A stretch of 5,821 nt of DNA from SYHX01 sp049317645 (GCA_049317645.1 JBMOHV010000083.1:1-5821); one strand, 5' to 3'; counted from the stretch's first letter, positions 1-5,821 are shown. A program made the numbers and translations. Notes: generated from the sequence alone by a model not told the origin.

Positions 1-5
1 CTTTT

Positions 6-947
6 TTACCACACCTCCTTGCTGAGGCTCTGCAGGTAGCTGAGGAACTCTTCGGAGCCCAGAGGACGGACTTCCGTGGGGAGGCGCAATGCAAAGGCGG
101 CCGGTGCCCGGTAATCCTGGACCTTGGCCTTGAAATGGTAGGTCGGTACGCCTTCGGCGGTCCCTTCCAACATGGTGAGGAGGGCTGCAGCGGCGGGGTA
201 TTGTTCCCGCAGGAGGAGCATACCGCGAAGGCTCAGTTCCATATCCACCGCTTTGACGGGTTCCTGTCCCTGGAACCCAAAAACATCGGGTTTGAAATAC
301 CGGTGTTGATCCTTGTGTTCGATGTTTTGGTTCAATACTTCGACATCGCCCATCCGTTCGATATTAAAGTACTTGTTACTCATGCTGGATATCTCAAAGG
401 CCGATAGGCTGCGGTATTGCTCTGTGAAGCAAACGGGTTCCACCACTCGGTCCTCGATGGTTTGACTATGCGCCGATGCGTAGGCGATGATGCGAATCTT
501 TTTGCCTGTTTCGATGGCCGAGCTAATGACTTCAATGAGGTGCCCCAGGTGGGCGTTGTACAAGGGGTGATCACCACCAGTTGCGGTTCCCGTTCCTGAC
601 GTGGCGGTGGTTCCTGCCGAGGTCCCGGTCCCTACTTCCAGTTTGGCCAAAACCGAATCGGCCAGGCGATGCCCTTGGGCGGCGCTACGGACCAATTGGG
701 CCAAGAAGAGGTTTTCTTCGGGGCTGAAGGGTAGTAAATCCTGGTGGGTGCCGACGATCTTGACCCTTTTGTTGCTGGGATCGCGCTGCACATCAAAGCC
801 CAGTTCCGTGAGCATGTCCAGGTAGCGATAAGCGGTTCGCTCGGAGGTTTTCAAATGAAACGCGATTTGTTTCATTCCTTTGGCCGGTTCTCCGCGCAAA
901 AAGCGGACCAGCTTGAGGACCCTCAGAATCCGGTGTTGGTTTAACAT
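6..947 (-). CDS. HTH/WYL-domain transcriptional regulator (YafY-like, Bacteroidota type)
   Basis: Probable cytoplasmic DNA-binding regulator of 313 residues; its ligand and targets are unknown. Residues 1-60 form an N-terminal winged HTH beginning MLNQHRILRVLKL, with the recognition-helix motif TSERTAYRYLDML at about 35-47. Residues 105-125 are a low-complexity linker of Gly, Thr, Ser, Ala. Residues 130-205 are a WYL-like beta domain, in which the usual W-Y-L signature reads YRSLSAFE (about 178-185), followed by the conserved segment NKYFNIERMGDVEVL. The C-terminal part (about 233-310) resembles the WCX extension, ending near the motif LGSEEFLSYL. Family knowledge: WYL domains sense ligands, often nucleic-acid related, and control diverse genes. 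Start choice: the frame also opens at a GTG at 983, but ATG at 947 sits directly before the HTH, and a candidate promoter would start transcription near 984, leaving ATG 947 with a leader of about 36 bases. Neither start has a Shine-Dalgarno sequence. The gene lies 160 bases after glyS on the same strand. Family assignment is firm; function is not. Confidence 0.88.
   Translation of the reverse strand: MLNQHRILRVLKLVRFLRGEPAKGMKQIAFHLKTSERTAYRYLDMLTELGFDVQRDPSNKRVKIVGTHQDLLPFSPEENLFLAQLVRSAAQGHRLADSVLAKLEVGTGTSAGTTATSGTGTATGGDHPLYNAHLGHLIEVISSAIETGKKIRIIAYASAHSQTIEDRVVEPVCFTEQYRSLSAFEISSMSNKYFNIERMGDVEVLNQNIEHKDQHRYFKPDVFGFQGQEPVKAVDMELSLRGMLLLREQYPAAAALLTMLEGTAEGVPTYHFKAKVQDYRAPAAFALRLPTEVRPLGSEEFLSYLQSLSKEVW
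573..635 (-). repeat. Low-complexity Gly/Thr/Ser/Ala linker coding segment
   Basis: This in-frame stretch inside the WYL regulator encodes about 21 residues made almost only of Gly, Thr, Ser and Ala (VGTGTSAGTTATSGTGTATG). The DNA is built from degenerate short units of the ggt-tcc / gtt-cct / gtc-ccg type rather than from an exact tandem repeat. It falls between the HTH and the WYL domain, so it is read as a flexible interdomain tether. Origin by local repeat slippage is an inference. Confidence 0.6.
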
Positions 948-987
948 AGAATAGATAGAGCGGGGCCTGAATCGGCTTTCCACCTAC

Positions 988-1018
988 CAAACTATATCAA
1001 ATAGGCACCTTTTTCCAA
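988..1018 (-). promoter_or_regulatory. Candidate promoter of the WYL regulator
   Basis: On the minus strand, TTGGAA (1018-1013) is followed after 16 bases by TATAGT (996-991), a fair -35/-10 arrangement. Read with the Bacteroidota consensus, TTG (1018-1016), 19 bases and TATAGTTTG (996-988) resembles TTG-N17-23-TAnnTTTG, except that the -7 box has one extra base. Either reading puts the transcription start near 984, just upstream of the regulator. The surrounding gap (948-1107) is AT-rich, as expected for a promoter region. It is a motif match only. Confidence 0.35.
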
Positions 1019-1107
1019 CTCTTTGACCTTACTTGTCAGAGGAATTTTTAATTTCCCGTAACATATCAATTTTTGCTATACAAAAGTTTACAGAACACAG
1101 ATTTTTA

Positions 1108-2652
1108 TTAAACATCCAAATGCGCCAAGGCGCTTTCGATGGAGAGCATAGGTTCCAGGGCAGCGTGGATTTGGGCAATGGGGATGCGTTCCTGCTGCAT
1201 GCTGTCGCGGTGGCGCAGGGTGACGCAATGGTCCTCCAGAGATTGGTGGTCAATGGTCAAGCAAACGGGGGTGCCCAGGGCGTCCTGACGGCGGTAGCGT
1301 TTGCCGATGGAGTCTTTTTCGTCGTATTGGGTGAGGAAACGGAATCGAAGGCTGTTCTGGATTTGGCGGGCCAATTCGGGGAGGCCGTCCTTTTTGATCA
1401 GGGGCAGCAGGGCCACTTGAACCGGGGCGACGAAGGCGGGTAATCGGAGGACGACGCGTTCGCTACCGTCTTCGAGTTTTTCTTCGGTGTAGGCGGCGGC
1501 CAGGGTGGCGAGGAAGAGGCGGTCCAGACCAAGGGAGGTTTCGATAACATAAGGCACATAGGATGCCTCGGATTCGGTGTCAAAATAGCGCAGCTTGCGG
1601 CCCGAAAATTGTTCGTGACGGGTCAGGTCAAAATCCGTGCGGGAATGAATGCCTTCCAATTCTTTGAAGCCAAAGGGAAAGCGGTATTCGATATCGCAGG
1701 CTGCATTCGCGTAATGTGCAAGTTTCAGGTGGTCGTGGAAGCGGTACTTGTCCGCGCCCAGTCCCAGGGAATGATGCCAGGCCAGGCGCTTGGCTTTCCA
1801 CGTAGCGTACCATTCCAGGTCGGTGCCGGGGGCCACGAAGTATTGCATCTCCATTTGCTCAAATTCCCGCATCCTGAAGATGAATTGCCGGGCAACGATT
1901 TCGTTGCGAAAGGCTTTGCCGGTCTGGGCAATCCCAAAGGGGATTTTCATGCGTCCGCTCTTTTGGACATTGAGGAAGTTCACAAAAATGCCCTGGGCGG
2001 TTTCGGGCCGCAGGTACAGGGTGCCGCCTTCACCGGATACGGCGCCCATTTCGGTGGAGAACATCAGGTTAAACTGCCGAACATCGGTCCAGTTGCGGGT
2101 TCCGCTGATGGGGCAGACGATTTCCAAGTCCAGAATCAATTGCTGCAGGGCCTTGAAATCGGCGTTTTCGAGGGACTGGCGTAGGCGCTCTTCGGTATCG
2201 TTGATCTTGGCCTGGATGCGGGCCACGTTGGGGTTGGTTTCTTTGAACTGAACTTCGTCAAAGCTTTCACCCCATTTGGTGCGGCCTTTGTCAACCTCCT
2301 TTTGGATTTTGGCTTCCTGCTTGGCGATGGCTTCTTCGACCAGAACATCGGCGCGGTAGCGTTTTTTGGAATCTTTGTTATCAATCAACGGGTCGTTGAA
2401 GGCGTCCACATGGCCGGAGGCTTTCCAAACGGTGGGGTGCATAAAAATCGCGGAGTCCAGGCCGACAATGTTATCGTTGAGCTGGACCATGGCCCGCCAC
2501 CAATACTCGCGCAGGCGGTTCTTGAGGATGACCCCGTTTTGTCCATAATCGTAGACCGCCGACAACCCGTCGTAGATTTCGCTGGATTGAAACACAAAGC
2601 CGTACTCTTTGGCGTGGCCGATCAGGTTTTTGAATTGTTCTTCGGGGGTCAT
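1108..2652 (-). CDS. glyS: Glycine--tRNA ligase, single-chain homodimeric type
   Basis: Class II aminoacyl-tRNA synthetase of 514 residues that charges tRNA-Gly with glycine in the cytoplasm. It is the alpha2 (eukaryote/archaea-like) form, not the alpha2beta2 GlyQ/GlyS form. Motif 1 lies around residues 29-56 (GLSAVYDYGQNGVILKN). Motif 2 covers about 245-270, with GKAFRNEI then FRMREFEQMEMQYF. Motif 3 is PYVIETSLGLDRLF (367-380), carrying the ExSxGxxR pattern. The segment LYLRPETAQGIFVNF (212-226) belongs to the active site. The anticodon-binding domain fills about 407-500 (VAPVQVALLPL; TQYDEKDSIGKRYRRQD). Residues 100-175 are the charged helical insertion usual for this form. The frame stays open 53 codons upstream to 2811, but that part overlaps the end of asnS and has no GlyRS character; MTPEEQFKNLIGHAKEYGF is the typical N-terminus. 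The gene begins 11 bases after the asnS stop without a Shine-Dalgarno sequence, so co-transcription with asnS is likely. Length and motifs look intact. Confidence 0.97.
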   Translation of the reverse strand: MTPEEQFKNLIGHAKEYGFVFQSSEIYDGLSAVYDYGQNGVILKNRLREYWWRAMVQLNDNIVGLDSAIFMHPTVWKASGHVDAFNDPLIDNKDSKKRYRADVLVEEAIAKQEAKIQKEVDKGRTKWGESFDEVQFKETNPNVARIQAKINDTEERLRQSLENADFKALQQLILDLEIVCPISGTRNWTDVRQFNLMFSTEMGAVSGEGGTLYLRPETAQGIFVNFLNVQKSGRMKIPFGIAQTGKAFRNEIVARQFIFRMREFEQMEMQYFVAPGTDLEWYATWKAKRLAWHHSLGLGADKYRFHDHLKLAHYANAACDIEYRFPFGFKELEGIHSRTDFDLTRHEQFSGRKLRYFDTESEASYVPYVIETSLGLDRLFLATLAAAYTEEKLEDGSERVVLRLPAFVAPVQVALLPLIKKDGLPELARQIQNSLRFRFLTQYDEKDSIGKRYRRQDALGTPVCLTIDHQSLEDHCVTLRHRDSMQQERIPIAQIHAALEPMLSIESALAHLDV

Positions 2653-2663
2653 AGGTTGGTTGG

Positions 2664-4187
2664 TTACGGGGCAATGCGGCCGTACATGCGGGGGAAAGGA
2701 ATGGTTTCGCGGACGTGGGGTAATTTGCAAACCCAGGCGACCAGGCGTTCGAGGCCCAGGCCAAAGCCGGAATGCGGAACGGAGCCGTAGCGCCGCAGGT
2801 CCAAATACCATTCAAAGGCTTCCATGGGCAATTGGTGTTCGTGGATTTTGTCCACCAGCCATTCGAGGTTGGTCTCGCGCTCGCCGCCGCCTACGATTTC
2901 GCCGTAGCCTTCGGGGGCCAAGACATCCACGCCTTTGGCCCAGCGGGGGTCGTTTTCGTCGCGCTTCATATAAAAGGCCTTGACCTCGTGCGGCCAGTTG
3001 TACACCATGATGGGGGTTTCGAAGAGCCGGGTCAAAACCGTTTCGTCGGATCCACCAAAGTCGTTGCCGGCCTCAAAGCTGGAGGCGCTGGCGATCCATT
3101 GGGGGAGGTTGCGTTCTTGTTCTTCGGCCGTGTCCAGGCGCTGGCGGGCGGCTTGTAGTTGGGCCTGATGATGACCGATTTCGCCTTTCTTGAGACCGGG
3201 TTGTGCCAGCTTGGCTTCGCGTTCGCTGATCTCGGTCCGGGTTTCTTCGATGCTGCGGCGCACCTGGGCCAGGTCATCCCGTAACACATCCAATGCGGAT
3301 TGCCCGTTCACCAGGCGTTCGCCACGGATGATCTGAACGGCTTCTTCGTAGGGGATGCGCACAAAGGGTTGGGTGACTTTCTGCAAAGGTTCGATGGGGC
3401 GTTCAATCAGTTCCAGTTCGAGGCGATTGCGTTCCAGGACGGCGCTCACCACATCGCGGAGAAATTCCTCGATGAGGTCCATGTTTTGCTTCAAATCGCA
3501 AAAGGCCATCTCGGGTTCGATCATCCAGAATTCCGAGAGGTGTCGGCGGGTTTTGGATTTTTCGGCCCGGAACGTGGGTCCAAAGGTGTAGATTTTGCCC
3601 ATGGCCATGGCCATGGCCTCGCCATAAAGCTGTCCGCTCTGGCTGAGGTAGGCGGGGTGTCCGTAGAAATCGGTGGCAAAGAGGGTGGAGGTCCCTTCGC
3701 AGGCGTTGTCCGTAAAAATGGGGGCGTCCATTTGGACAAAACCGCGGTCCTGAAAAAAGCCGTGGATAGCCATGATGAGCGTGTTGCGAATGCGCATAAT
3801 GGCCCATTGCCTTTTGGAGCGGAGCCAAAGGTGGCGGTGGTCCATGAGGAAGTCCACGCCGTGTTCTTTGGGGGTGATGGGGAAATCCTTGCTGAGGTGC
3901 AGGGTGCGGATTTCGCTGAGTCGGACTTCGTGTCCCCCGATTTGGCGGGGGTCGGCGACCACTTCGCCGCGGCAATAGAAGGCGCTTTCCTGGGTGAGGG
4001 CTTCGGCCTCATCGTACATCGCATCGCCCAGGGTGCTGCGATCGGCGACGCATTGGCAGAGCCCGCTCCCATCTCGCATGACCAGAAAGACCAGGTCTTT
4101 GCTGGAACGACGGGCCATGACCCAGCCCTGCAGTTCTACCGACTGACCTACCCAACGGGCCAGGTCTCCTATCGCTTGCGTTTTCAT
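2664..4187 (-). CDS. asnS: Asparagine--tRNA ligase with a coiled-coil insertion
   Basis: Class IIb synthetase of 507 residues that attaches asparagine directly to tRNA-Asn in the cytoplasm. Residues 16-98 form the N-terminal OB-fold that reads the anticodon (VELQGWVMARRSSKDLVFL). Motif 1 is near 143-157 (FFQDRGFVQMDAPIF). Motif 2 covers 202-228 (FGPTFRAEKSKTRRHLSEFW, then MIEPEMAF). Motif 3 is GFGLGLERL (474-482), and the end HVRETIPFPR is typical. WMIEPEMAF favours AsnRS over AspRS. Length is unusual: E. coli AsnRS has about 466 residues. Most of the excess is a charged, helix-prone insertion at about 294-370 between motifs 2 and 3. Around the third catalytic segment it reads DVLAPEGYGEIVGGG, the APEGYGE variant rather than E. 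coli's APGIGE. The start ATG is preceded by GGAG with a 5-base spacer. It is first in a likely asnS-glyS operon and is divergent from rpoN, 45 bases away. Confidence 0.97.
   Translation of the reverse strand: MKTQAIGDLARWVGQSVELQGWVMARRSSKDLVFLVMRDGSGLCQCVADRSTLGDAMYDEAEALTQESAFYCRGEVVADPRQIGGHEVRLSEIRTLHLSKDFPITPKEHGVDFLMDHRHLWLRSKRQWAIMRIRNTLIMAIHGFFQDRGFVQMDAPIFTDNACEGTSTLFATDFYGHPAYLSQSGQLYGEAMAMAMGKIYTFGPTFRAEKSKTRRHLSEFWMIEPEMAFCDLKQNMDLIEEFLRDVVSAVLERNRLELELIERPIEPLQKVTQPFVRIPYEEAVQIIRGERLVNGQSALDVLRDDLAQVRRSIEETRTEISEREAKLAQPGLKKGEIGHHQAQLQAARQRLDTAEEQERNLPQWIASASSFEAGNDFGGSDETVLTRLFETPIMVYNWPHEVKAFYMKRDENDPRWAKGVDVLAPEGYGEIVGGGERETNLEWLVDKIHEHQLPMEAFEWYLDLRRYGSVPHSGFGLGLERLVAWVCKLPHVRETIPFPRMYGRIAP
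3078..3308 (-). other. Coiled-coil insertion segment within AsnRS
   Basis: This sub-segment of asnS encodes about residues 294-370. It runs from NGQSALDVLRDDLAQVRRS, through a stretch rich in Glu, Arg, Gln and Ala, to NLPQWIASASSFE. Two helical arms (about 298-328 and 337-361) are separated by a turn around QPGLKKGE (329-336), which suggests an antiparallel helical hairpin. E. coli AsnRS has only a short connector here. I think other AsnRS proteins in some bacterial groups carry a comparable insertion, but I cannot confirm that from this sequence alone. Confidence 0.7.
3599..3616. repeat. 18-bp perfect palindrome of three CCATGG units
   Basis: CCATGGCCATGGCCATGG is its own reverse complement and is also a tandem ATGGCC repeat. 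It lies inside asnS and encodes the alternating Ala-Met run AMAMAM (residues 191-196) just before motif 2. It is explained by coding sequence and contains three NcoI-type sites; no regulatory role is implied. Confidence 0.75.
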
Positions 4188-4192
4188 AGTGG

Positions 4193-4196
4193 CTCC
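4193..4196 (-). promoter_or_regulatory. Shine-Dalgarno-like site of asnS
   Basis: GGAG on the minus strand (within TTTGGAGCC), with a 5-base spacer before the asnS ATG at 4187. It is the only clear ribosome-binding-like site among the four genes here and supports the chosen start. Many Bacteroidota genes lack such sites, so its use is uncertain. Confidence 0.45.
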
Positions 4197-4209
4197 AAAT
4201 TAGAAACAT

Positions 4210-4217
4210 CAAAAATA
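4210..4217 (-). promoter_or_regulatory. Candidate Bacteroidota -7 box of the asnS-glyS operon
   Basis: TATTTTTG on the minus strand matches TAnnTTTG at all six defined positions and is 22 bases upstream of the asnS start codon. That gives a short leader containing the GGAG site. No good -33 TTTG is present at the usual spacing; the nearest is a weak TTC near 4242-4240, already inside rpoN. The match is short and could be chance in an AT-rich gap. Confidence 0.45.
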
Positions 4218-4224
4218 GCCTATG

Positions 4225-4232
4225 TACCTTTG
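4225..4232 (+). promoter_or_regulatory. Candidate Bacteroidota -7 box of rpoN
   Basis: TACCTTTG matches TAnnTTTG at all defined positions and directly abuts the first possible rpoN ATG at 4233. If it is used, transcription would start around 4236-4240, so translation would begin at the second ATG (4242) on a nearly leaderless mRNA. No -33 TTTG is seen at the usual distance, so the call is tentative. Confidence 0.35.
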
Positions 4233-5821
4233 ATGAAGCGAATGACTTCGAAATCCCGACTCGGTCTCCAACAGAGGCTTCTAACCAAGCTCTCTCCTCA
4301 GCAAATTCAGCTGATGAAGCTCTTGCAGTTGCCGGTATCGGCCCTGGAGGAGCGGATTCAGGCCGAGCTGGAGGCCAACCCTGCGTTGGAGGAAGGGAGG
4401 GACGAGGGCGGTTTGGAATTGGGGGACCTGGGTGATTTGGGGGATTCAACGGACGAGGGGGGCGAGGGGGATGCGGGAGAGTTGGGGGATGTGGGGGATG
4501 CGGGGGAAGCGGGGGAATCAACGGACCTGGGTGAATCGGGTGTTTTGGGAGAGAGCGGGGAGGAGGCAACGATCTTGGAGGAGGGCCCGGTTGCGGAGGA
4601 CGCCCTCTATGCCGGGGAATGGTCCGAGGACCAAACGGACGATTACCTGGATCAAGGCCAGCAGGCCCCCGAAGTGGACAACCGGATGGTCAACCAGACC
4701 TCCGGGGGGAGCTTCTTGGAGGACCTCCTGGCCCAATGGCATATGGTGGCCGAGTCCGACGAAGAAAACCGGATCGGGCTGCATTTGATCGGCAACCTGG
4801 ACTCCGACGGATACCTGCGCCGGCCTTTGGCCAACCTGGCCGATGACCTGGCTTTTCAAGAAAACCTGGTCATCCAAATCCCCCGATTGCAGGAGGTTTT
4901 GGCCAAGGTCCAAGAATTGGATCCACCCGGGGTGGGGGCCCAGGATTTGCAGGAATGCCTGCTTTTGCAATTGCGTCGCCGCCTGCTGAACCGAGGTCAC
5001 TGGACTGGGGAGGAAGAGACCGCCGCCCAACCCCAAGGGGGGGATCCGTTGGAGGATGCTATTCTGTTGTTGGAACATCATTTTGAGGCCTACGGTCAGC
5101 GTCAATTTGATCGCCTCGCCGCCAAACTGGGCTGGAGCACCGAACGAATGCGGGAGGCTCGCTCCGAAATCCTGACGCTCAATCCTCGTCCGGGGGATTC
5201 CTTGGCCCAACCGGACGAAGCGCCCACCGCCATTCCGGATTTTTATGTGATGTTAAGGGACGGTCGATTGGAGCTGCACCTCAACGAAGGAAATGACTCC
5301 AAGTCCCTCAAAATCAGCACCTATTACCGGGAAATGCTGGAGGAATACGACGGCCGTCGGGCCGGAAAAGGCATGCGCGAGGCTTCGCAGTTTATTCGCA
5401 CCAAAATCGACCAGGCGCGCTGGTTCATCGAGGCCTTGGAACAGCGCGGCCAAACATTGCGCCTGACCATGCAGGCTATATTGGACTTGCAGCAGGACTA
5501 TTTTTTGAGCGGTAACAAGTCCAGGCTTCGGCCCATGATCCTCAAAGATGTTTCGGAACGCATTGGGATGGATGTTTCAACGGTTTCACGGGTGGTGAGT
5601 TCCAAGTATGTTCAGACCTGGTTTGGGCATTTTCCGCTCAAAGCCTTTTTTAGCGAGGGCATTGCGACCCAGAGTGGTCCCGAGGCATCGGCCATCCAGG
5701 TCCGCGAAGTGATGGCATCTTTGATCGAATCGGAGGACAAAAGCAACCCGCTGGACGACGATGCCTTGATGCAGGCTTTGCTCGAAAAGGGTTTTCGGTT
5801 GGCTCGCCGGACGGTGGCCAA
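4233..5821 (+). CDS. rpoN: RNA polymerase sigma-54 factor (partial, C-terminal end outside window)
   Basis: Sigma-54 binds core RNA polymerase, directs it to -24/-12 promoters and waits for AAA+ enhancer-binding proteins to open the DNA. Residues 1-529 are visible. Region I, which contacts activators, spans about 10-55 (LQQRLLTKLSPQQIQLMKLL, EANPALEE). Region II (about 55-157) is a long acidic stretch rich in Gly, Asp and Glu. The core-binding domain covers about 160-330 (IGNLDSDGYL 186-195; ELDPPGVGAQDLQECLL 228-244). The DNA-binding domain includes RWFIEALEQRGQTL and the HTH MILKDVSERIGMDVSTVSRV (435-454), then SKYVQTWFG and LKAFFSEGI. The RpoN box starts as ARRTVA at 524-529 and is cut by the window edge two bases into the next codon. 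Two starts are possible: ATG 4233 (MKRMTSKS) or ATG 4242 (MTSKS); neither has a Shine-Dalgarno sequence. Full length would be near 540-550 residues, above the usual 480-500, largely because of the acidic repeat region. It is divergent from asnS. Confidence 0.96.
   Translation, partial: MKRMTSKSRLGLQQRLLTKLSPQQIQLMKLLQLPVSALEERIQAELEANPALEEGRDEGGLELGDLGDLGDSTDEGGEGDAGELGDVGDAGEAGESTDLGESGVLGESGEEATILEEGPVAEDALYAGEWSEDQTDDYLDQGQQAPEVDNRMVNQTSGGSFLEDLLAQWHMVAESDEENRIGLHLIGNLDSDGYLRRPLANLADDLAFQENLVIQIPRLQEVLAKVQELDPPGVGAQDLQECLLLQLRRRLLNRGHWTGEEETAAQPQGGDPLEDAILLLEHHFEAYGQRQFDRLAAKLGWSTERMREARSEILTLNPRPGDSLAQPDEAPTAIPDFYVMLRDGRLELHLNEGNDSKSLKISTYYREMLEEYDGRRAGKGMREASQFIRTKIDQARWFIEALEQRGQTLRLTMQAILDLQQDYFLSGNKSRLRPMILKDVSERIGMDVSTVSRVVSSKYVQTWFGHFPLKAFFSEGIATQSGPEASAIQVREVMASLIESEDKSNPLDDDALMQALLEKGFRLARRTVA
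4421..4534 (+). repeat. G-rich 9-base repeat tract in rpoN region II
   Basis: The core (4484-4520) consists of four consecutive units GGGGGATGT, GGGGGATGC, GGGGGAAGC and GGGGGAATC, each three codons long and encoding Gly-Asp/Glu-X. Further G runs precede it (4421-4425, 4439-4443, 4457-4462, 4466-4470). Longer imperfect copies exist as well: gggggattcaacggac at 4439-4454 recurs with one change at 4511-4526 (72 bases, 24 codons apart), and ggacctgggtga at 4424-4435 recurs exactly at 4523-4534 (99 bases, 33 codons apart). All spacings preserve frame. The tract lies on the coding strand, so the mRNA carries the G runs. Confidence 0.8.

Noticed and set aside
566..575. Perfect 10-bp palindrome GGTGATCACC
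   Set aside because: Short, inside a coding region, and expected by chance in a window of this size.
948..983. GTG start at 983 adding 12 residues to the WYL regulator
   Set aside because: A candidate promoter places the transcript start at about the same base, and homologs begin directly at the MLNQHRIL-type sequence. It remains possible.
1041..1056. Inverted repeat GGAATT...AATTTCC downstream of glyS as an intrinsic terminator
   Set aside because: The stem is only about four pairs plus a bulged AT extension, with no GC-rich core and no clear U tract in the right place.
1609..2184. Long plus-strand open frames opposite glyS (also 1033-1443 and 2302-2790)
   Set aside because: They lie entirely or mostly antisense to the well-supported glyS gene, show no recognisable domain, and are expected in GC-rich coding DNA.
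2653..2811. A 53-codon N-terminal extension of glyS reading frame overlapping asnS
   Set aside because: The extra residues are Pro/Arg-rich shadow translation of the asnS 3' end. MTPEEQFKNLIGHAKEYGF at 2652 is the natural GlyRS start.
4188..4232. T-box or other riboswitch controlling the synthetase genes
   Set aside because: The leader is far too short to hold a T-box, and no stem or antiterminator elements are seen.
4009..5210. Minus-strand open frames opposite rpoN (Pro-rich 4009-4569 and 4518-5210)
   Set aside because: The Pro-rich frame is the complement of the G-rich repeat and also overlaps asnS in another frame. Neither resembles a protein family, while rpoN motifs are clear in the opposite direction.
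1..5821. tRNA genes, CRISPR arrays, insertion sequences, phage or defence genes
   Set aside because: No tRNA-like clover segments, regularly spaced repeats, transposase frames or terminal inverted repeats were seen. Nearly the whole window is covered by four conventional genes.

Overview
The window looks like an ordinary housekeeping stretch of a Bacteroidota chromosome. Three things point there. The sigma-54 protein and the 514-residue single-chain glycyl-tRNA synthetase have the character of that phylum. The regulator at the left end matches a WYL family common in it. Two intergenic sites match the Bacteroidota -7 promoter box TAnnTTTG. Clear Shine-Dalgarno sequences are mostly absent, which also fits. 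The genes look fairly GC-rich, so a higher-GC lineage is likely, but I cannot name a genus. No mobile element, CRISPR array, RNA gene or unfamiliar gene cluster is visible.

Layout from left to right: (1) a WYL-domain transcriptional regulator on the minus strand (6-947); (2) an AT-rich gap (948-1107) with a candidate promoter for the regulator and no convincing terminator; (3) glyS (1108-2652) and asnS (2664-4187), both on the minus strand and separated by 11 bases, read as an asnS-glyS operon; (4) a 45-base divergent intergenic region (4188-4232) holding one candidate -7 box for each direction; (5) rpoN on the plus strand from 4233, running off the right edge inside its RpoN box.

The two synthetases charge tRNA-Asn and tRNA-Gly for translation. 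RpoN is the alternative sigma factor that needs AAA+ activators. The regulator probably responds to an unknown ligand, and its target is not evident here. The functional link between the synthetases and rpoN is probably only co-location, apart from possible interference between their closely packed promoters.

The points most worth a second look are a 9-base G5N4 repeat that builds the acidic region of RpoN and has strong G-quadruplex potential, a coiled-coil insertion of about 75 residues inside the AsnRS catalytic domain, the cramped divergent promoter region, and a Gly/Thr/Ser/Ala linker inside the WYL regulator. I do not see a previously undescribed multi-gene system.
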